This document shows, in pieces, positions 16,953 to 25,800 of a stretch of DNA of 64,000 bases (position 1 is the stretch's first letter; the number at the start of each line of letters is the position of its first letter). The stretch is from positions 1 through 64,000 of the forward strand of contig JACPEH010000009.1 of the NCBI GenBank assembly GCA_016183655.1, written 5' to 3'. A program made the translations under genes and the position numbers. Below the pieces are notes generated by a model. The model saw nothing but the letters and a program-made list of their open reading frames with translations. It did no database searches and had not been told where the DNA came from. The DNA is from Rhodocyclales bacterium (GTDB lineage: Bacteria > Pseudomonadota > Gammaproteobacteria > Burkholderiales > Rhodocyclaceae).

Positions 16953-18496
16953 GGCTTGCCGCCTTCCTCGACGATTTCGCAGGGAACGGTGATATCGAAC
17001 TCTACACCCGCGCCGGGTTGGGCTGTGCACCGGATTTGCCCGGCCAGCTCCTCGGTGACGATGTTGTAGCAGAGGAACATGCCGAGGCCGGAGCCGCCCT
17101 CGCCGCGCTTGGTGGTGAAGAAGGGTTCGAAGATGCGCTCGGCAACTTCCTTTTTCATGCCGCTGCCGTTGTCCCGGTAGATGAGGCGCAGCGTATCGCG
17201 CGTCGGGAGGCTGACCGTGATGCCGATCGTGCCGGCGCGGGTGCCGTCGGCAAAGCCGTGCTGCAGGCTGTTGAGGATCAGATTGACAAGCACCTGCTCG
17301 AACAGGCCGGGTACGCTGTTGATGGTCAACGCCGGGTCGCAGTCGATGCGCAGCTCCACCGACCCTTTGGCCAGCGCTCCCTTGAGCGAGAAAGCGACAT
17401 CCTCGATCAGCCCGCGGACGGCGAAGGCGCGGCGCTGCTCGGAGGTCTGGTCGATCGACGACTGCTTGAAACGCTGCACCAGCGAAGACGCCCGTTTCAG
17501 GTTGGCGAGGGCGAGCTCGCTGCCGGTCCTGGCCGTCGCCAGTTCGCTGCGCAGCACGTGTTCGTCGACTTCGTCGCCGGTGAGCAGGGCGTCGATCCGG
17601 TCCAGCGTTTCCTGGCTGTGCGATACGGCGCCGACGGAAATGCCGACCGGCGTGTTCAGCTCGTGTGCGAAGCCGGCCACCATGCGTCCGAGCGAGGCCA
17701 TCTTCTCTGCCTGCAGCAGTTCGTCGCGGGTCTGTTTCAGTTCGGCGATGTTGTCTTCGAGCGCCGTCCAGCTGCGCCGCAACTGTTCCAGCAGCCAGCC
17801 GCTGAGCAGCACGAGCAGCACGAAGACGCTCCCGTGGGCGATGATGCTGGTGCGTTCGCTCGGTGCCGCCGCGGCAATGAACGGAGCGTAGTCCTGCGAG
17901 ATGCTGATGCCGCCGCGCAGGTCGCCGACGCGATAGCCCTGGTCGCGGTGACAGTCGAGACATTCCTTGGTGACGTGCAGCGGCGCCAGGTAGCGGAAGA
18001 TGCCGCGACCTCCCCCGCGCTCGACCAGTTCCGTGATCTCGCGCTTGCCTTCCGCCAGTCGTACGAACCCTGCCGCTTCCCACGGGTCCGGGGAGTTGTT
18101 CGGGTTGATCGGCTTCTGGCTGATGATGCGGAAGCTCAAGCCACCGGTATCGCGGGTCATGTCGGCGATCATCCGGGTCATGAAGGCCGGGTTGATCATC
18201 GTTAGCTTCTGCCCGTCGGTGGTGACGATGTCACGCCGCGGATGTTCCAGGTAGGGGTTCGGCTGTGCGATGTCGCTGACGGGGACGTAGACGCCGCCGT
18301 GCATGGCGTTCCACTGCCGCGTCACGACCAGCATGCGTACGACGTTGCGGGCGCCCTCGGTGGCAACGTCAAGGTTGTGCTGGCGGATCTGGGTGAGCGA
18401 GGCGTTGAGGAAAAGCGCGGCAACCAGGGCGTAGATCGCCCACAGCAGCAACCACCAGACGCGGTTGACGACCAGCGAGCGGATGATGGCGCCCAT
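16949..18496 (-). CDS. Sensor histidine kinase with periplasmic DUF3365 haem-c domain
   Basis: A 515-residue membrane kinase. Helices at about 12-30 and 217-236 bracket a periplasmic DUF3365 (Tll0287-like) domain containing ECLDCH, a c-type haem attachment site (Cys179, Cys182, His183). The cytoplasmic part has an H-box FAHELNTP with His279, an N-box NLILNSLQH, and G-boxes DNGSGM and GGSGLGMF. It probably senses redox state, oxygen or a gas ligand through the haem and passes phosphate to the HD-GYP regulator encoded next. The start at 18496 has GGAGG nine bases upstream; an earlier ATG at 18547 lacks one. Confidence 0.9.
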   Translation of the reverse strand: MGAIIRSLVVNRVWWLLLWAIYALVAALFLNASLTQIRQHNLDVATEGARNVVRMLVVTRQWNAMHGGVYVPVSDIAQPNPYLEHPRRDIVTTDGQKLTMINPAFMTRMIADMTRDTGGLSFRIISQKPINPNNSPDPWEAAGFVRLAEGKREITELVERGGGRGIFRYLAPLHVTKECLDCHRDQGYRVGDLRGGISISQDYAPFIAAAAPSERTSIIAHGSVFVLLVLLSGWLLEQLRRSWTALEDNIAELKQTRDELLQAEKMASLGRMVAGFAHELNTPVGISVGAVSHSQETLDRIDALLTGDEVDEHVLRSELATARTGSELALANLKRASSLVQRFKQSSIDQTSEQRRAFAVRGLIEDVAFSLKGALAKGSVELRIDCDPALTINSVPGLFEQVLVNLILNSLQHGFADGTRAGTIGITVSLPTRDTLRLIYRDNGSGMKKEVAERIFEPFFTTKRGEGGSGLGMFLCYNIVTEELAGQIRCTAQPGAGVEFDITVPCEIVEEGGKP

Positions 18497-18605
18497 GGCG
18501 GCGTTCCTCCCCAGTGCGTTTTGGATCTTATATGTTGATCTTGCCACAGTCCCGGTCGTATTGGCGTGCCGCCGATGGGGCGCGTGGCCGACCTTTGCGA
18601 AAGAT

Positions 18606-18634
18606 CAAAAAAAACCCCGGCCGAAGCCGGGGTT
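18606..18634 (-). terminator. Rho-independent terminator after htpX
   Basis: Read on the minus strand, AACCCCGGC and GCCGGGGTT enclose TTCG and are followed by a long T-run. It separates htpX from the kinase operon. Confidence 0.9.
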
Positions 18635-18669
18635 GTCAATGCGGCGGGGGATGCCGCGAGGGGTCACAC

Positions 18670-19542
18670 TCAGGACTGCAAAGCTCGGATGCGGGTCTCG
18701 ATCGGCGGATGGCTGGAGAACAGCGCCATCCAGGCCGGGCCGCCGGCAATGCCGGAACTGGCCATGTTCTGCGGCAGCGGCTCGGTGTGCAGGCTGCCGA
18801 GGCGGCGCAGCGCCGAGATCATCGGTTGCGGGTTGCCGAGCAGGTCGGCGGCACCGCGGTCGGCGCGGAATTCGCGCTGACGCGAGAAATACATCACGAT
18901 GATGCTGGCCAGTATGCCGAAGACGATGTCGCAGACGATCGTCGTCACCATGTAGCCGATGCCGGGACCGGACGACTCCTGGTCGCCGCGACGCAGGAAG
19001 GAATCGACCAGGTAGCCGACGACGCGCGAGAGGAAGACGACGAAGGTGTTCACCACGCCCTGGATCAGCGTCAGCGTCACCATGTCGCCGTTGGCGACGT
19101 GGGCCACCTCGTGCGCCAGCACGGCCTCGGCCTCCTCGCGCGTCATGTTCTGCAGCAGGCCGGTCGACACGGCGACCAGCGAACTGTTCCGGGTCGCGCC
19201 GGTGGCGAAGGCGTTCGGCTCTCCGTCGTAGATGGCGACTTCCGGCATCGCGATGCCGGCCTTCTGCGCCAAGCGCTCGACGGTCTGGAACAGCCAGAAC
19301 TCGGTCGAGGTGCTCGGGCTGGCGATGACGCGGGCGCCGGTGCTCCACTTGGCCATCGGCTTCGACATCCACAGCGAGATGAAGGCGCCGCCGAAGCCCA
19401 TCAGCGCGGCGAAGCCGAGCAACGCGCCGAGGTTGAGGCCGTTGGCGGTGAGGAATTTGTTGACGCCGAGCAGGCTTGCCGTAATGCCGAGAACCACCAT
19501 CACGGCCAGGTTGGTGGCGAGGAAAAGCAGGATGCGTTTCAT
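18670..19542 (-). CDS. htpX: Membrane zinc metalloprotease HtpX
   Basis: A 290-residue M48-family protease of the inner membrane that degrades misfolded membrane proteins. It has two N-terminal helices, the zinc motif HEVAH (His144, Glu145, His148), the upstream [12 protein letters not shown] segment and a further pair of helices. The third zinc ligand lies in [10 protein letters not shown]. The length matches E. coli HtpX (293). It is divergent from the nhaR-like gene and ends in a strong terminator. Confidence 0.95.
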   Translation of the reverse strand: MKRILLFLATNLAVMVVLGITASLLGVNKFLTANGLNLGALLGFAALMGFGGAFISLWMSKPMAKWSTGARVIASPSTSTEFWLFQTVERLAQKAGIAMPEVAIYDGEPNAFATGATRNSSLVAVSTGLLQNMTREEAEAVLAHEVAHVANGDMVTLTLIQGVVNTFVVFLSRVVGYLVDSFLRRGDQESSGPGIGYMVTTIVCDIVFGILASIIVMYFSRQREFRADRGAADLLGNPQPMISALRRLGSLHTEPLPQNMASSGIAGGPAWMALFSSHPPIETRIRALQS

Positions 19543-19649
19543 GTGGGGCTCCTTCAGGGGGATGCAATGAGATGCATGATAGCGGGCTTGTTGTTTCTGG
19601 AAAATCGTATAAAAATTGAACGAGCAATCGGAAAAACGGAGGCTATCAA

Positions 19650-20549
19650 TTGCCGGAACTGAACTACAAGCACCTCCACTATTTCTGGGTGGTGGCCAAG
19701 GAAGGCGGCGTCTCGCGCGCCGCCGACAAGCTCGGTGTCGCGGCGCAGACGATCAGCGGCCAGCTGGCGCTGCTTGAACGCGCGCTCGGCGTCGCGCTGC
19801 TGGCGCCGGCCGGGCGCGGGCTGACGCTGACCGAGGCCGGCCGTACCGCGCTTTCCTACGCCGACCGCATCTTCAGTCTAGGCGAACAGATGGTCGTGGC
19901 GCTGGAAACCAATGCCGGGGAGGGCGCGCTGCGACTGACGGTCGGCATCCTCGACGCATTGCCCAAGCTCACCGCGCACCGCCTGCTGCAACCGGTGATG
20001 GCGCTCGGCAAACCGGTGCGGCTGGTCTGCTACGAGGGCGAACTGGACGAACTGATGTCCGACCTGGCGCTGCACCGTCTCGATGTGGTGCTGTCCGACC
20101 GGCCGGTGGCGAGCAGCGGCAGCCTGCGCGTGTTCAGCCATGCGCTCGGCGAGTATCCGGTCAGCCTCTATGCGGCACCGGCGCTGGCGGCGAAGTATGC
20201 GCCGGGCTTCCCGGCCAGCCTGGCCGGCGCGCCGCTGATGCTGCCGACCCGGACCAACGCGCTGCGCGGCCGCCTGGAGCACTGGTTCGAGGCCAACGAG
20301 CTGCGCCCGGCGGTGGTCGGCGAGTTCGAGGATGCCGCGCTGATGGAGACCTTCGGCCGGCACGGGCTGGGCCTCTTTCCCGCACTGACCATGCTCGGCC
20401 CGGAGATCGAGGCGCAGTTCGGTGCGAAGCCGGTCGGCGAGCTCGACGGGGTGCGCGAACAGGTCTTCGCGATCTCGGGGGAACGGCGTATCCGCCATCC
20501 CGCCGTCGAGGCGATGCTGCGCGGCGGCGAGGCCGCCACGCCGGCCTGA
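19650..20549 (+). CDS. nhaR: NhaR-type LysR-family regulator
   Basis: A 299-residue LysR-family protein. It opens with [22 protein letters not shown], almost the same layout as E. coli NhaR (NYNHLYYFWHVYKEG), and shares [10 protein letters not shown] and the [13 protein letters not shown] motif of that subfamily. NhaR activates the sodium/proton antiporter gene nhaA; no nhaA is visible nearby, so the target here is open. The start is TTG at 19650 with GGAGG seven bases before it. It lies divergent from htpX. Confidence 0.85.
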   Translation: MPELNYKHLHYFWVVAKEGGVSRAADKLGVAAQTISGQLALLERALGVALLAPAGRGLTLTEAGRTALSYADRIFSLGEQMVVALETNAGEGALRLTVGILDALPKLTAHRLLQPVMALGKPVRLVCYEGELDELMSDLALHRLDVVLSDRPVASSGSLRVFSHALGEYPVSLYAAPALAAKYAPGFPASLAGAPLMLPTRTNALRGRLEHWFEANELRPAVVGEFEDAALMETFGRHGLGLFPALTMLGPEIEAQFGAKPVGELDGVREQVFAISGERRIRHPAVEAMLRGGEAATPA

Positions 20550-20588
20550 TCGCCTTAACGTGAAAGCCGCGAAGCGGCTCGCGAACCT

Positions 20589-20615
20589 CCCCTCGCCCGC
20601 GAAGCGGGAGAGGGG
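20589..20615. repeat. Dispersed palindromic repeat (CCCCTCGCCCGC hairpin)
   Basis: CCCCTCGCCCGC and GCGGGAGAGGGG pair with one mismatch around GAA, followed by a G-rich tail. This type of intergenic palindrome is common in betaproteobacterial and pseudomonad genomes. A related C-rich palindrome lies inside hrpA at 23651. Confidence 0.6.
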
Positions 20616-20692
20616 CCGGGGGTGAGGGAAACGGGCGTGGGCAAGGTTTTCACGATTCGGGACGGTCTCAATCCATGCCCGTTCGCTCAGGT

Positions 20693-20723
20693 GAAGCTCC
20701 CCGACCTGAAGGTCCGGGGCTTC
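20693..20723. repeat. Imperfect hairpin resembling an IS200/IS605-type end
   Basis: GAAGCTCCCCGACCT and AGGTCCGGGGCTTC are inverted with two mismatches around a short loop. Hairpins of this wording occur at ends of IS200/IS605 and TnpB elements. No transposase or TnpB gene is present, so it may be a remnant or simply a terminator of the nhaR-like gene. Confidence 0.35.
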
Positions 20724-20779
20724 CCACGATACCGAGCGGGCGTGCGGTGCGCGCCCTGGTTGGGTCTTCGTCTCGCTCA

Positions 20780-20799
20780 CCCCGGCATGAATGCCGGGG
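20780..20799. repeat. Perfect hairpin after the glycine-zipper gene
   Basis: CCCCGGCAT and ATGCCGGGG are perfectly inverted around two bases, 18 bases past the stop of the minus-strand gene. There is no T-run. It may help end transcription or belong to the dispersed palindromes of this genome. Confidence 0.5.
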
Positions 20800-20817
20800 C
20801 TTGCGCTCGACGCGTGG

Positions 20818-21384
20818 TCAGTAGCGGCGCCATTCGCCGGCGCCCATCGCGCAGGCGGTCTGCCGGGCAACGTCGCGGCCGCTGGCGAACTCGTAGTCGC
20901 GGCATTGGCGCCCGTCGCGCTGGTAGGTGCGCAGCGGCGTGACCGCGTAGTCGACGCCGCTTTCCGGGCTGCGCCAGCCGACCCGCTGCCGGTCCTTGGC
21001 CAGTTCCAGCGCGTGCCCGAAGCAGGCCTGGTCGGCGCCGGACAGTTCGCGCGCAGCCTTGGCGCCGACGACGGCGCCGAGTACGGTACCGACGATGATG
21101 GCGACGGTGCGGCCGTCGCCCTGGCCGACCTGCGAGCCGATCGCGCCGCCGATCACGCCGCCGATCGCCGCGCCGGCGGCCTCGACGTTGCAGCGCCCGC
21201 TGAGGATGCCGTAGTCGTTGCCCCACTGCTTGCCGGTGTAGCCCTGGTAATAGGGGTCGTGCTTCTTGCGCCAGCCGTGCGCTGGGGCGTGCGACGGCGG
21301 ATCGGCCCAACTGGCCGTCGGCAGCGGTGCGCCAACGGCAAGGGCGACGGCGAGGATCAGGGGCTTGTGCCAGTGTCTGTTCAT
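20818..21384 (-). CDS. Exported glycine-zipper protein
   Basis: A 188-residue secreted protein. A signal peptide (ILAVALAVGAPLPTASWA) precedes a glycine-zipper segment of alternating small residues (GAAIGGVIGGAIGSQVGQG, then IIVGTVLGAVVGAKAA). Such segments pack into membranes in outer-membrane and envelope proteins of the glycine-zipper 2TM group. The C-terminal half is basic and tyrosine-rich, with several cysteines. The function is unknown; an envelope structural role is the usual guess. The ATG at 21384 was chosen because it starts the signal peptide, and the frame upstream is spurious. Confidence 0.75.
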   Translation of the reverse strand: MNRHWHKPLILAVALAVGAPLPTASWADPPSHAPAHGWRKKHDPYYQGYTGKQWGNDYGILSGRCNVEAAGAAIGGVIGGAIGSQVGQGDGRTVAIIVGTVLGAVVGAKAARELSGADQACFGHALELAKDRQRVGWRSPESGVDYAVTPLRTYQRDGRQCRDYEFASGRDVARQTACAMGAGEWRRY

Positions 21385-21451
21385 GGTGTTCCTTGTTCGG
21401 TCATGGCTCGGGTTGCCGGTAGAATAACGTTTTGTCCGGAAATTCGTTGAT

Positions 21452-21841
21452 ATGAGTCTGAGCGGGTTTCTCGCCGTCGGTTCCGGGGCGATGCTCGGCG
21501 CGTGGACGCGCTGGCTGCTCGGGCTTGCGCTCAATCCGCTGTTTGTCATGCTGCCGCTGGGCACGCTGGCGGCCAATCTGCTCGGTGGCTACCTGGTCGG
21601 CGTCGCCGTCGGCGTCTTCCACATCAACTCCGGCCTGCCGCCGGCGCTGAAGCTGTTCGCGATCACCGGCTTCCTCGGTGGACTGACCACCTTTTCCACT
21701 TTTTCGGCCGAGGTCGTCGAGCGCCTGCTCGCGCACCAGCTCGGCTGGGCGCTGGCGCTGGCCGGCACGCACCTCGCCGGCTCGCTGCTGATGACCTACC
21801 TCGGGCTGCTGTCCGTCGGCGCCGACAAGATCTTCTCCTGA
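21452..21841 (+). CDS. crcB: Fluoride ion channel CrcB/Fluc
   Basis: A 129-residue, four-helix membrane protein. It has the conserved GTLAANLLGGYLVG and the phenylalanine-box sequence GGLTTFSTFSAE of dual-topology fluoride channels. These export toxic fluoride as homodimers. The stop overlaps the hrpA start (TGATG), so the two genes share a transcript. I looked upstream for a fluoride riboswitch and saw none of its conserved segments. Confidence 0.93.
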   Translation: MSLSGFLAVGSGAMLGAWTRWLLGLALNPLFVMLPLGTLAANLLGGYLVGVAVGVFHINSGLPPALKLFAITGFLGGLTTFSTFSAEVVERLLAHQLGWALALAGTHLAGSLLMTYLGLLSVGADKIFS

Positions 21842-24800
21842 TGCGTATCGAACTGGATGATTGCCTCGCCGCCGACCGGCGGCGGCTGAAATCGCTGTTG
21901 CGTGACCTGAAGAACCTGCAGGGGCCGAGGCAGGACAAGGCGCGCGCCGACTTCCAGGCGCTGGCGACGAAGTCGGCCGAGACCGTGGCTGCCCGCCGCG
22001 CCCGTTTGCCGGTCCCGGAATACGACGAGGACCTGCCGGTCAATACGCGGCGGGCCGAAATTGCCGCGCTGATCGCCAAGCATCAGGTGGTCATCGTCTG
22101 CGGCGAGACCGGTTCCGGCAAGACGACGCAGCTCCCCAAGATCTGCCTCGAACTCGGCCGCGGCGCCACCGGCCTGATCGGCCACACGCAGCCGCGCCGC
22201 ATCGCCGCCCGTTCGACGGCGGCGCGCATCGCCCAGGAGCTGCAGTCCGAGCTCGGCCGGCTGGTCGGCTACAAGATCCGCTTCACCGAGCGCACGGCGC
22301 CGGAGACCTTCGTCAAACTGATGACCGACGGCATCCTGCTTGCCGAGACGCAGGGCGACCCGTCGCTGTCGGCCTACGACACGCTGATCATCGACGAGGC
22401 GCACGAGCGCAGCCTGAACATCGACTTCCTGCTCGGCTACCTGAAGCAGCTCTTGCCGAAGCGGCCGGACCTGAAGGTGATCATCACCTCGGCGACGATC
22501 GATGCCGAACGATTCTCGAAACATTTCAACGACGCCCCGGTGATCGAGGTCTCCGGCCGCCTGTTCCCGGTCGAGGTGCGCTACCGCCCGGTCGAGACCG
22601 AGGAAGCCGAGCGCGAGGACCAGCGCGACCTCTACGACGCGCTGGTCGATGCCTGCGACGAGCTGCACCGCGAAGGGCCGGGCGACGTGCTGGTCTTCCT
22701 GCCGGGCGAGCGCGAGATCCGCGACGCGGCCGAGGCGCTGCGCAAGCATCATCCGCCGCACACCGAGATTTTGCCGCTGTTCGCCCGCCTCTCGGCCGAG
22801 GAGCAGTCGCGCATCTTTAAGCCGCACGGCGGGCGGCGCATCGTGCTCGCGACCAACGTCGCCGAAACCTCGCTGACCGTGCCGGGCATCCGCTACGTGG
22901 TCGACACCGGGCTGGCGCGGGTCAAGCGCTACTCGTACCGCAACAAGGTCGAGCAGCTGCAGGTCGAGAAGATCTCGCAGGCCGCCGCCAACCAGCGCGC
23001 CGGCCGCTGCGGTCGCGTTGCTGCCGGCATCTGCATCCGCCTCTACGACGAGGCCGGCTTCAAGGCGCGGCCGGCGTTCACCGATCCGGAGATCCTGCGC
23101 TCGTCGCTGGCCGGCGTCATCCTGCGCATGAAGGGCCTGAAGCTCGGCGACATCGAGGATTTCCCCTTCCTCGAAGCGCCGTCGACGCGCGCCGTGGCCG
23201 ACGGCTACCAGCTCTTGCAGGAACTGAATGCGCTCGACGACGACAACGTGCTGACCTCCATCGGCCAGGGCCTGGCCAGGCTGCCGCTCGATCCGCGCAT
23301 CGCGCGCATGATCGTCGCCGCGCGCGACGGCGGCTGCCTGCACGAGGTGCTGATCATCGCCGCCGGCCTCTCGGTGCAGGACCCGCGCGAGCGGCCGCAG
23401 GAGAAGCAGGGCACGGCTGACGCCGCGCATGCCAAGTGGGCCGACGAGAAGTCGGAATTCCTCTCCTGGCTCAAGTTGTGGAAGTGGTACGAAGGCGAGA
23501 TCGAGCACAAGAAGTCGCAGCGCAAATTGGTGCAGACCTGCCACGCCGCCTTCCTCTCGGCCAACCGCATGCGCGAGTGGCGCGACACGCATGGCCAGCT
23601 GCTGGCGCTGATCGGCGAGCAGGGCTGGAAAATTGAGGCCAACCCCCCAACCCCCTTCCCGGGGAAGGGGGCGCCGGCAAGCTCGCCGGGCTCGCAGGGT
23701 GCGCAATGCGTGGCTATTGAGCCTGCCAAGTACGATGCGATCCACAAGGCGCTGCTCACCGGTCTGCTCGGCAACGTCGGCTGCCGCTCCGAGGACTCGA
23801 TGTACTTCCTCGGCGCGCGCGGCATCCGCTTCCTGATCCACCCGTCGTCGCTGCTACAGAAGAAGGTCGGCCGCTGGCTGATGGCGAGCGAGGTGACCGA
23901 GACGACCAAGCTCTACGCCCGCTGCGTCGCCCGCATCGACCCGCTGTGGCTGGAGGAAGTGGGCGCTCACCTGATCCGTCGCAGCTACTTCGATCCGCAC
24001 TGGGAGCAGAAGGCGATGCAGGTCGCCGCCTGGGAGCGGTCGACGCTCTACGGCATCGTCGTCAATCCGAAGAAGCGGGTGAACTTCGGGCCGATGAATC
24101 CGGTCGAGGCGCGCGAGATCTTCATCCGCCAGGGGCTGGTCGGCGGCGAGGTGAACGAGGACTTTGCGCGGCGCTGGCCGTTCTGGCAGCACAATAAAAA
24201 GCTGATGGCCGAGATCGAGTCGCTGGAGCACAAGTCGCGGCGGCCGGACGTGCTGGTCGACGACGAGCTGATCTTCGCCTTCTACGACCACGTGATTCCC
24301 GAGGGCATCCACAACGGCGCCGACTTCGACAAGTGGCGCAAGGAAGCCGAGCGGGAAAACCCGAAGCTGCTTTTCCTCAAGCGCGAAGACCTGATGCGGC
24401 ACGAGGCGGCCGGCGTCACGACCGACGCCTTCCCGTCGCAGATCAAGCTCGGCGGCGTCGAGTACGCGCTTACCTATCACTTCGAGCCGGGCTCGCCACG
24501 GGACGGCGTGACGCTGACGGTGCCGCTGCCGCATCTCAACCAGGTGCCGGCGCTGCGTTGCGAATGGCTGGTGCCGGGCCTCTTGAAGGAGAAGGTGCAG
24601 CAGCTGGTGAAGACGCTGCCGCAGAAGATCCGCGCCAAGCTGGTGCCGGTGCCGGAGTTTGCCGCCGAGTTCGCGGCGAAGGTGCCGCCGTCGGACAGGG
24701 GCCTGGTGCCGGCACTGATTGCCTTTATCATGGAAACGCGCGGGCTGAACGCGCGCGGCTGGGCGGTGACGCCGGACGCCTTCCGCCCCGGCGAGCTGCC

Positions 24801-25800
24801 GGCGCACCTGTCGATGAACTTCAAACTGGTTGACGAACATGGCCGCCAGTTGGGCATGAGCCGCAACCTGACCGAGCTGCGCGGCGAGTGGGGCAGTTCG
24901 GCGAAGACCGAGTTCGCCGAGAAGCACGAGACGCCGTCCGAATTCTCCGGGCTGACCGACTGGACCTTCGGCGAACTGCCGGAGCTGATGGAGGTCGAGG
25001 TCGGCGGCCAGATGCTGCTCGGCTATCCGGGGCTCGTCGACGAAGGCGAGAGCGTCTCGCTGAAGGTCTTCGACTCGCCCGAGGAAGCGCAGGCGGCGCA
25101 CGAGAAGGGGTTGGTACGGCTGTTCAAGATCCAGTTCAGGGAGCAGTTGAAGTACTTCGAGAAGAACCTGCCCGGCTTGCCGCAGATGGGTATCCAGGCG
25201 ATGGGGCTGATGACCGTCGACGAACTGAAGCAGCAGCTGATCGACCTGGTTTTTGCCCGCGCCTGTCTGACCCGTCCGCTGCCGCAGAATGCCGAACAGT
25301 TCCGGGCGCGTTGCGTCGAAACCAAGTCGCGCCTTGGCCTGCTGGCGCAGGAAATCTGCCGGCTGACGGCGCTGGTGCTCGCCGAATGGCAGGCGCTGAT
25401 GAAGAAGCTGCCGGCGTTCAAGGTGCACTCTGCAACCGTGAAGGACATCGAGCAGCAGGTCGGGCGGCTGATGCACAAGCGCTTCGTCGCTGCGACGCCG
25501 TTCGAACGCCTGCAGCACTTCCCCCGCTACCTGAAGGCGGCGGCGCTGCGGCTCGACAAACTCAAGGCCGACCCGGCGCGCGACGCGCGGCTGCTGGCCG
25601 AGTATGCGCCGCTGTGGACGAACTACGAGCGGCGCGCGGCGCAACTGGCGAAGCAGGGCATGGTCGACGACAATCTGGAGCAGTTCCGCTGGCTGCTCGA
25701 AGAGCTGCGCGTCGCGCTGTTCGCGCAGGAGCTGAAGACGCCGACGCCGGTGTCGTCGAAACGCCTGATGAAAACCTGGGAGGGCCTCGTCCGTGGTTGA
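21841..25800 (+). CDS. hrpA: ATP-dependent RNA helicase HrpA
   Basis: A 1319-residue DEAH-box helicase. Motif I is GETGSGKTTQ, motif II DEAHERS, motif III SATIDAERF, and motif VI QRAGRCGR. The helicase-associated and OB-like domains and the long HrpA-specific C-terminal region follow. HrpA works in mRNA processing and rescue of stalled ribosomes. Between about residues 600 and 625 there is an insert rich in Pro and Gly, encoded by a C-rich palindromic repeat (23637-23716) that has kept the frame. Family members I recall lack it. The start overlaps the crcB stop. Confidence 0.93.
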   Translation: MRIELDDCLAADRRRLKSLLRDLKNLQGPRQDKARADFQALATKSAETVAARRARLPVPEYDEDLPVNTRRAEIAALIAKHQVVIVCGETGSGKTTQLPKICLELGRGATGLIGHTQPRRIAARSTAARIAQELQSELGRLVGYKIRFTERTAPETFVKLMTDGILLAETQGDPSLSAYDTLIIDEAHERSLNIDFLLGYLKQLLPKRPDLKVIITSATIDAERFSKHFNDAPVIEVSGRLFPVEVRYRPVETEEAEREDQRDLYDALVDACDELHREGPGDVLVFLPGEREIRDAAEALRKHHPPHTEILPLFARLSAEEQSRIFKPHGGRRIVLATNVAETSLTVPGIRYVVDTGLARVKRYSYRNKVEQLQVEKISQAAANQRAGRCGRVAAGICIRLYDEAGFKARPAFTDPEILRSSLAGVILRMKGLKLGDIEDFPFLEAPSTRAVADGYQLLQELNALDDDNVLTSIGQGLARLPLDPRIARMIVAARDGGCLHEVLIIAAGLSVQDPRERPQEKQGTADAAHAKWADEKSEFLSWLKLWKWYEGEIEHKKSQRKLVQTCHAAFLSANRMREWRDTHGQLLALIGEQGWKIEANPPTPFPGKGAPASSPGSQGAQCVAIEPAKYDAIHKALLTGLLGNVGCRSEDSMYFLGARGIRFLIHPSSLLQKKVGRWLMASEVTETTKLYARCVARIDPLWLEEVGAHLIRRSYFDPHWEQKAMQVAAWERSTLYGIVVNPKKRVNFGPMNPVEAREIFIRQGLVGGEVNEDFARRWPFWQHNKKLMAEIESLEHKSRRPDVLVDDELIFAFYDHVIPEGIHNGADFDKWRKEAERENPKLLFLKREDLMRHEAAGVTTDAFPSQIKLGGVEYALTYHFEPGSPRDGVTLTVPLPHLNQVPALRCEWLVPGLLKEKVQQLVKTLPQKIRAKLVPVPEFAAEFAAKVPPSDRGLVPALIAFIMETRGLNARGWAVTPDAFRPGELPAHLSMNFKLVDEHGRQLGMSRNLTELRGEWGSSAKTEFAEKHETPSEFSGLTDWTFGELPELMEVEVGGQMLLGYPGLVDEGESVSLKVFDSPEEAQAAHEKGLVRLFKIQFREQLKYFEKNLPGLPQMGIQAMGLMTVDELKQQLIDLVFARACLTRPLPQNAEQFRARCVETKSRLGLLAQEICRLTALVLAEWQALMKKLPAFKVHSATVKDIEQQVGRLMHKRFVAATPFERLQHFPRYLKAAALRLDKLKADPARDARLLAEYAPLWTNYERRAAQLAKQGMVDDNLEQFRWLLEELRVALFAQELKTPTPVSSKRLMKTWEGLVRG
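23637..23716. repeat. Palindromic repeat inserted in frame in hrpA
   Basis: The CCCCCTTCCC/GGGAAGGGGG pair (23651-23671) is followed by a second stem CCGGC/GCCGG (23674-23689). The element adds about 25 residues (NPPTPFPGKG..., PASSPGSQG) between WKIEA and PAKYDAIHKA. Such palindromes are normally intergenic. Confidence 0.65.

Noticed and set aside
21385-21451. Fluoride riboswitch before crcB
   Set aside because: The 67-base gap lacks the conserved GGNGAUGG and CUGAUGGCUCC-type segments.
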